A program made the translations under genes and the position numbers. From Solirubrobacteraceae bacterium (lineage in GTDB: Bacteria; Actinomycetota; Thermoleophilia; Solirubrobacterales; Solirubrobacteraceae), in the NCBI GenBank assembly GCA_019683665.1, contig JADGIB010000059.1, positions 1-14,534 of the forward strand: DNA of 14,534 nt, read 5' to 3'. The notes beneath the pieces were generated by a model that worked only from the letters and a program-made list of their open reading frames with translations, made no database searches and was not told the origin of the DNA. Of the stretch, positions 14,069 through 14,534 are shown piece after piece. The stretch's first letter is position 1, and every line of letters starts with the position of its first letter.

Positions 14069-14534
14069 TCAGCAGGCGCCCGGGTTCTGGGCGCAGAAGT
14101 CCTCGAAGCCGGCGCCGCCGGTGTCGCCGCCGCCGGTGCTGCCGCCGGTGCCACCGCCGCCGCCGCCCGTGGCGCCGCCGCCGGTGGAGCCGCCGGTCGC
14201 GCCGCCCGTCGACCCGCCGGTCGCGCCGCCGCCGGTGGAGCCGCCGGTCGCGCCGCCCGTCGACCCGCCCGTCGACCCGCCGGTCGCGCCGCCGCCGGTG
14301 GAGCCGCCGGTCGCGCCGCCGCCGGCCGCCGCGCCGGTGTCCGACGGGGTCGTCGGCGCCGTCGCGGTGCCGGCGTCCTCGTCCTCGTCGTCCTCGTCGT
14401 CCTCGTCGTCGGAGGCGGGGGCGTCGGCGGCGCCCTCGAGGCCGCGCGCGTCGGCCTCGGAGACCGTGATCGGCGGCAGCGTCGTCGGTTGGTCCTCGGT
14501 GACCTTCGTGCCGCCGCAGGCGGCGACGGCCCCG
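14069..14534 (-). CDS. Putative lipoprotein with acidic tract and Gly/Thr/Ser repeats (5'-partial)
   Basis: The frame is open to the window edge; 154 residues are visible. The first are GAVAACGGTK, where VAAC resembles a lipobox, so this is probably a lipoprotein whose signal peptide lies just outside. After a short Thr/Pro linker come 12 consecutive Asp/Glu (fragment residues 42-53), then about 70 residues of low-complexity Gly/Thr/Ser/Ala built on GGATGGST, and the more normal tail GFEDFCAQNPGAC with two cysteines (147, 154) at the very end. No enzyme domain is visible. The repeats look like a flexible wall-spanning or extended segment; the C-terminal Cys pair suggests a small disulfide-closed end. 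If the Cys near the edge is not a lipobox, the protein could be the tail of something larger. Function unknown. Confidence 0.65.
   Translation of the reverse strand, partial: GAVAACGGTKVTEDQPTTLPPITVSEADARGLEGAADAPASDDEDDEDDEDEDAGTATAPTTPSDTGAAAGGGATGGSTGGGATGGSTGGSTGGATGGSTGGGATGGSTGGATGGSTGGGATGGGGGGTGGSTGGGDTGGAGFEDFCAQNPGAC
14172..14312 (-). repeat. In-frame coding tandem repeat
   Basis: A 27-base unit occurs three times without change (14172-14198, 14223-14249, 14286-14312). It alternates with a 24-base unit at 14199-14222 and a 36-base version of it at 14250-14285, which carries one extra 12-base copy of GTCGACCCGCCC. All lengths are multiples of three, so the lipoprotein frame is kept. 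The pattern suggests expansion by unequal recombination or slippage. Confidence 0.85.
14375..14410 (-). repeat. GTC/CTC trinucleotide tract coding Asp/Glu
   Basis: Thirty-six bases made only of GTC and CTC triplets on the + strand encode 12 Asp and Glu residues of the lipoprotein on the - strand. Such tracts can change length in whole codons. Confidence 0.8.

Noticed and set aside
14110..14330. Possible CRISPR-like or satellite array
   Set aside because: The repeats keep the reading frame of a Gly/Thr/Ser-rich protein, have no unique spacers and are not palindromic; they are coding repeats.

Overview
The window is very GC-rich, densely packed bacterial DNA. Almost every codon ends in G or C, genes are joined by ATGA overlaps, Shine-Dalgarno sequences are few, and -10 hexamers of the TANNNT type are visible. 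Together with the gene families (a glmS-acpS-nnr-alr housekeeping cluster, DrrABC-like exporters, Gly/Thr/Ser-rich lipoproteins) this suggests a high-GC actinobacterium, most likely of the Thermoleophilia/Solirubrobacterales type. That placement is inferred from gene content and style; no rRNA or other marker is present.

Region 1 (1-6441, mostly + strand) is housekeeping. It holds the 3' half of glmS (UDP-GlcNAc precursor supply), acpS (holo-ACP synthase), nnr (NAD(P)HX repair), a two-CBS-domain protein, alr (alanine racemase for peptidoglycan) and a class II tRNA nucleotidyltransferase with an HD domain. A DUF1275/YoaK-type membrane protein lies on the - strand between nnr and the CBS gene. 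It overlaps nnr tail to tail, and its probable start codon shares bases with the start codon of the CBS gene, so the + strand series is split into two transcription units. A perfect 13-bp hairpin at 6449-6479 closes the region and probably serves both converging genes.

Region 2 (6478-8034) holds a membrane-anchored M28-type metallopeptidase (- strand) and the broken, internally deleted relic of an enoyl-CoA hydratase gene (+ strand, 7699-8013).

Region 3 (8032-10818) is an efflux module: a TetR-type repressor, divergent from a DHA2/EmrB-like MFS transporter, with a near-perfect palindrome in the promoter gap. The MFS gene is translationally coupled to an SGNH/GDSL hydrolase gene.

Region 4 (10718-13226, - strand) is a DrrAB-like ABC-2 exporter of one ATPase and two permeases, linked by 4-base overlaps. 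The last permease runs about 100 bp into the end of the SGNH gene on the other strand.

Region 5 (13227-14534) holds a secreted protein of unknown function and the 3' part of a lipoprotein gene with an acidic tract and Gly/Thr/Ser repeats; two GC-rich hairpins lie between them. I see no tRNA, rRNA, CRISPR array, insertion sequence or phage gene. The window reads as ordinary chromosome with local oddities. I found no convincing new multi-gene system.
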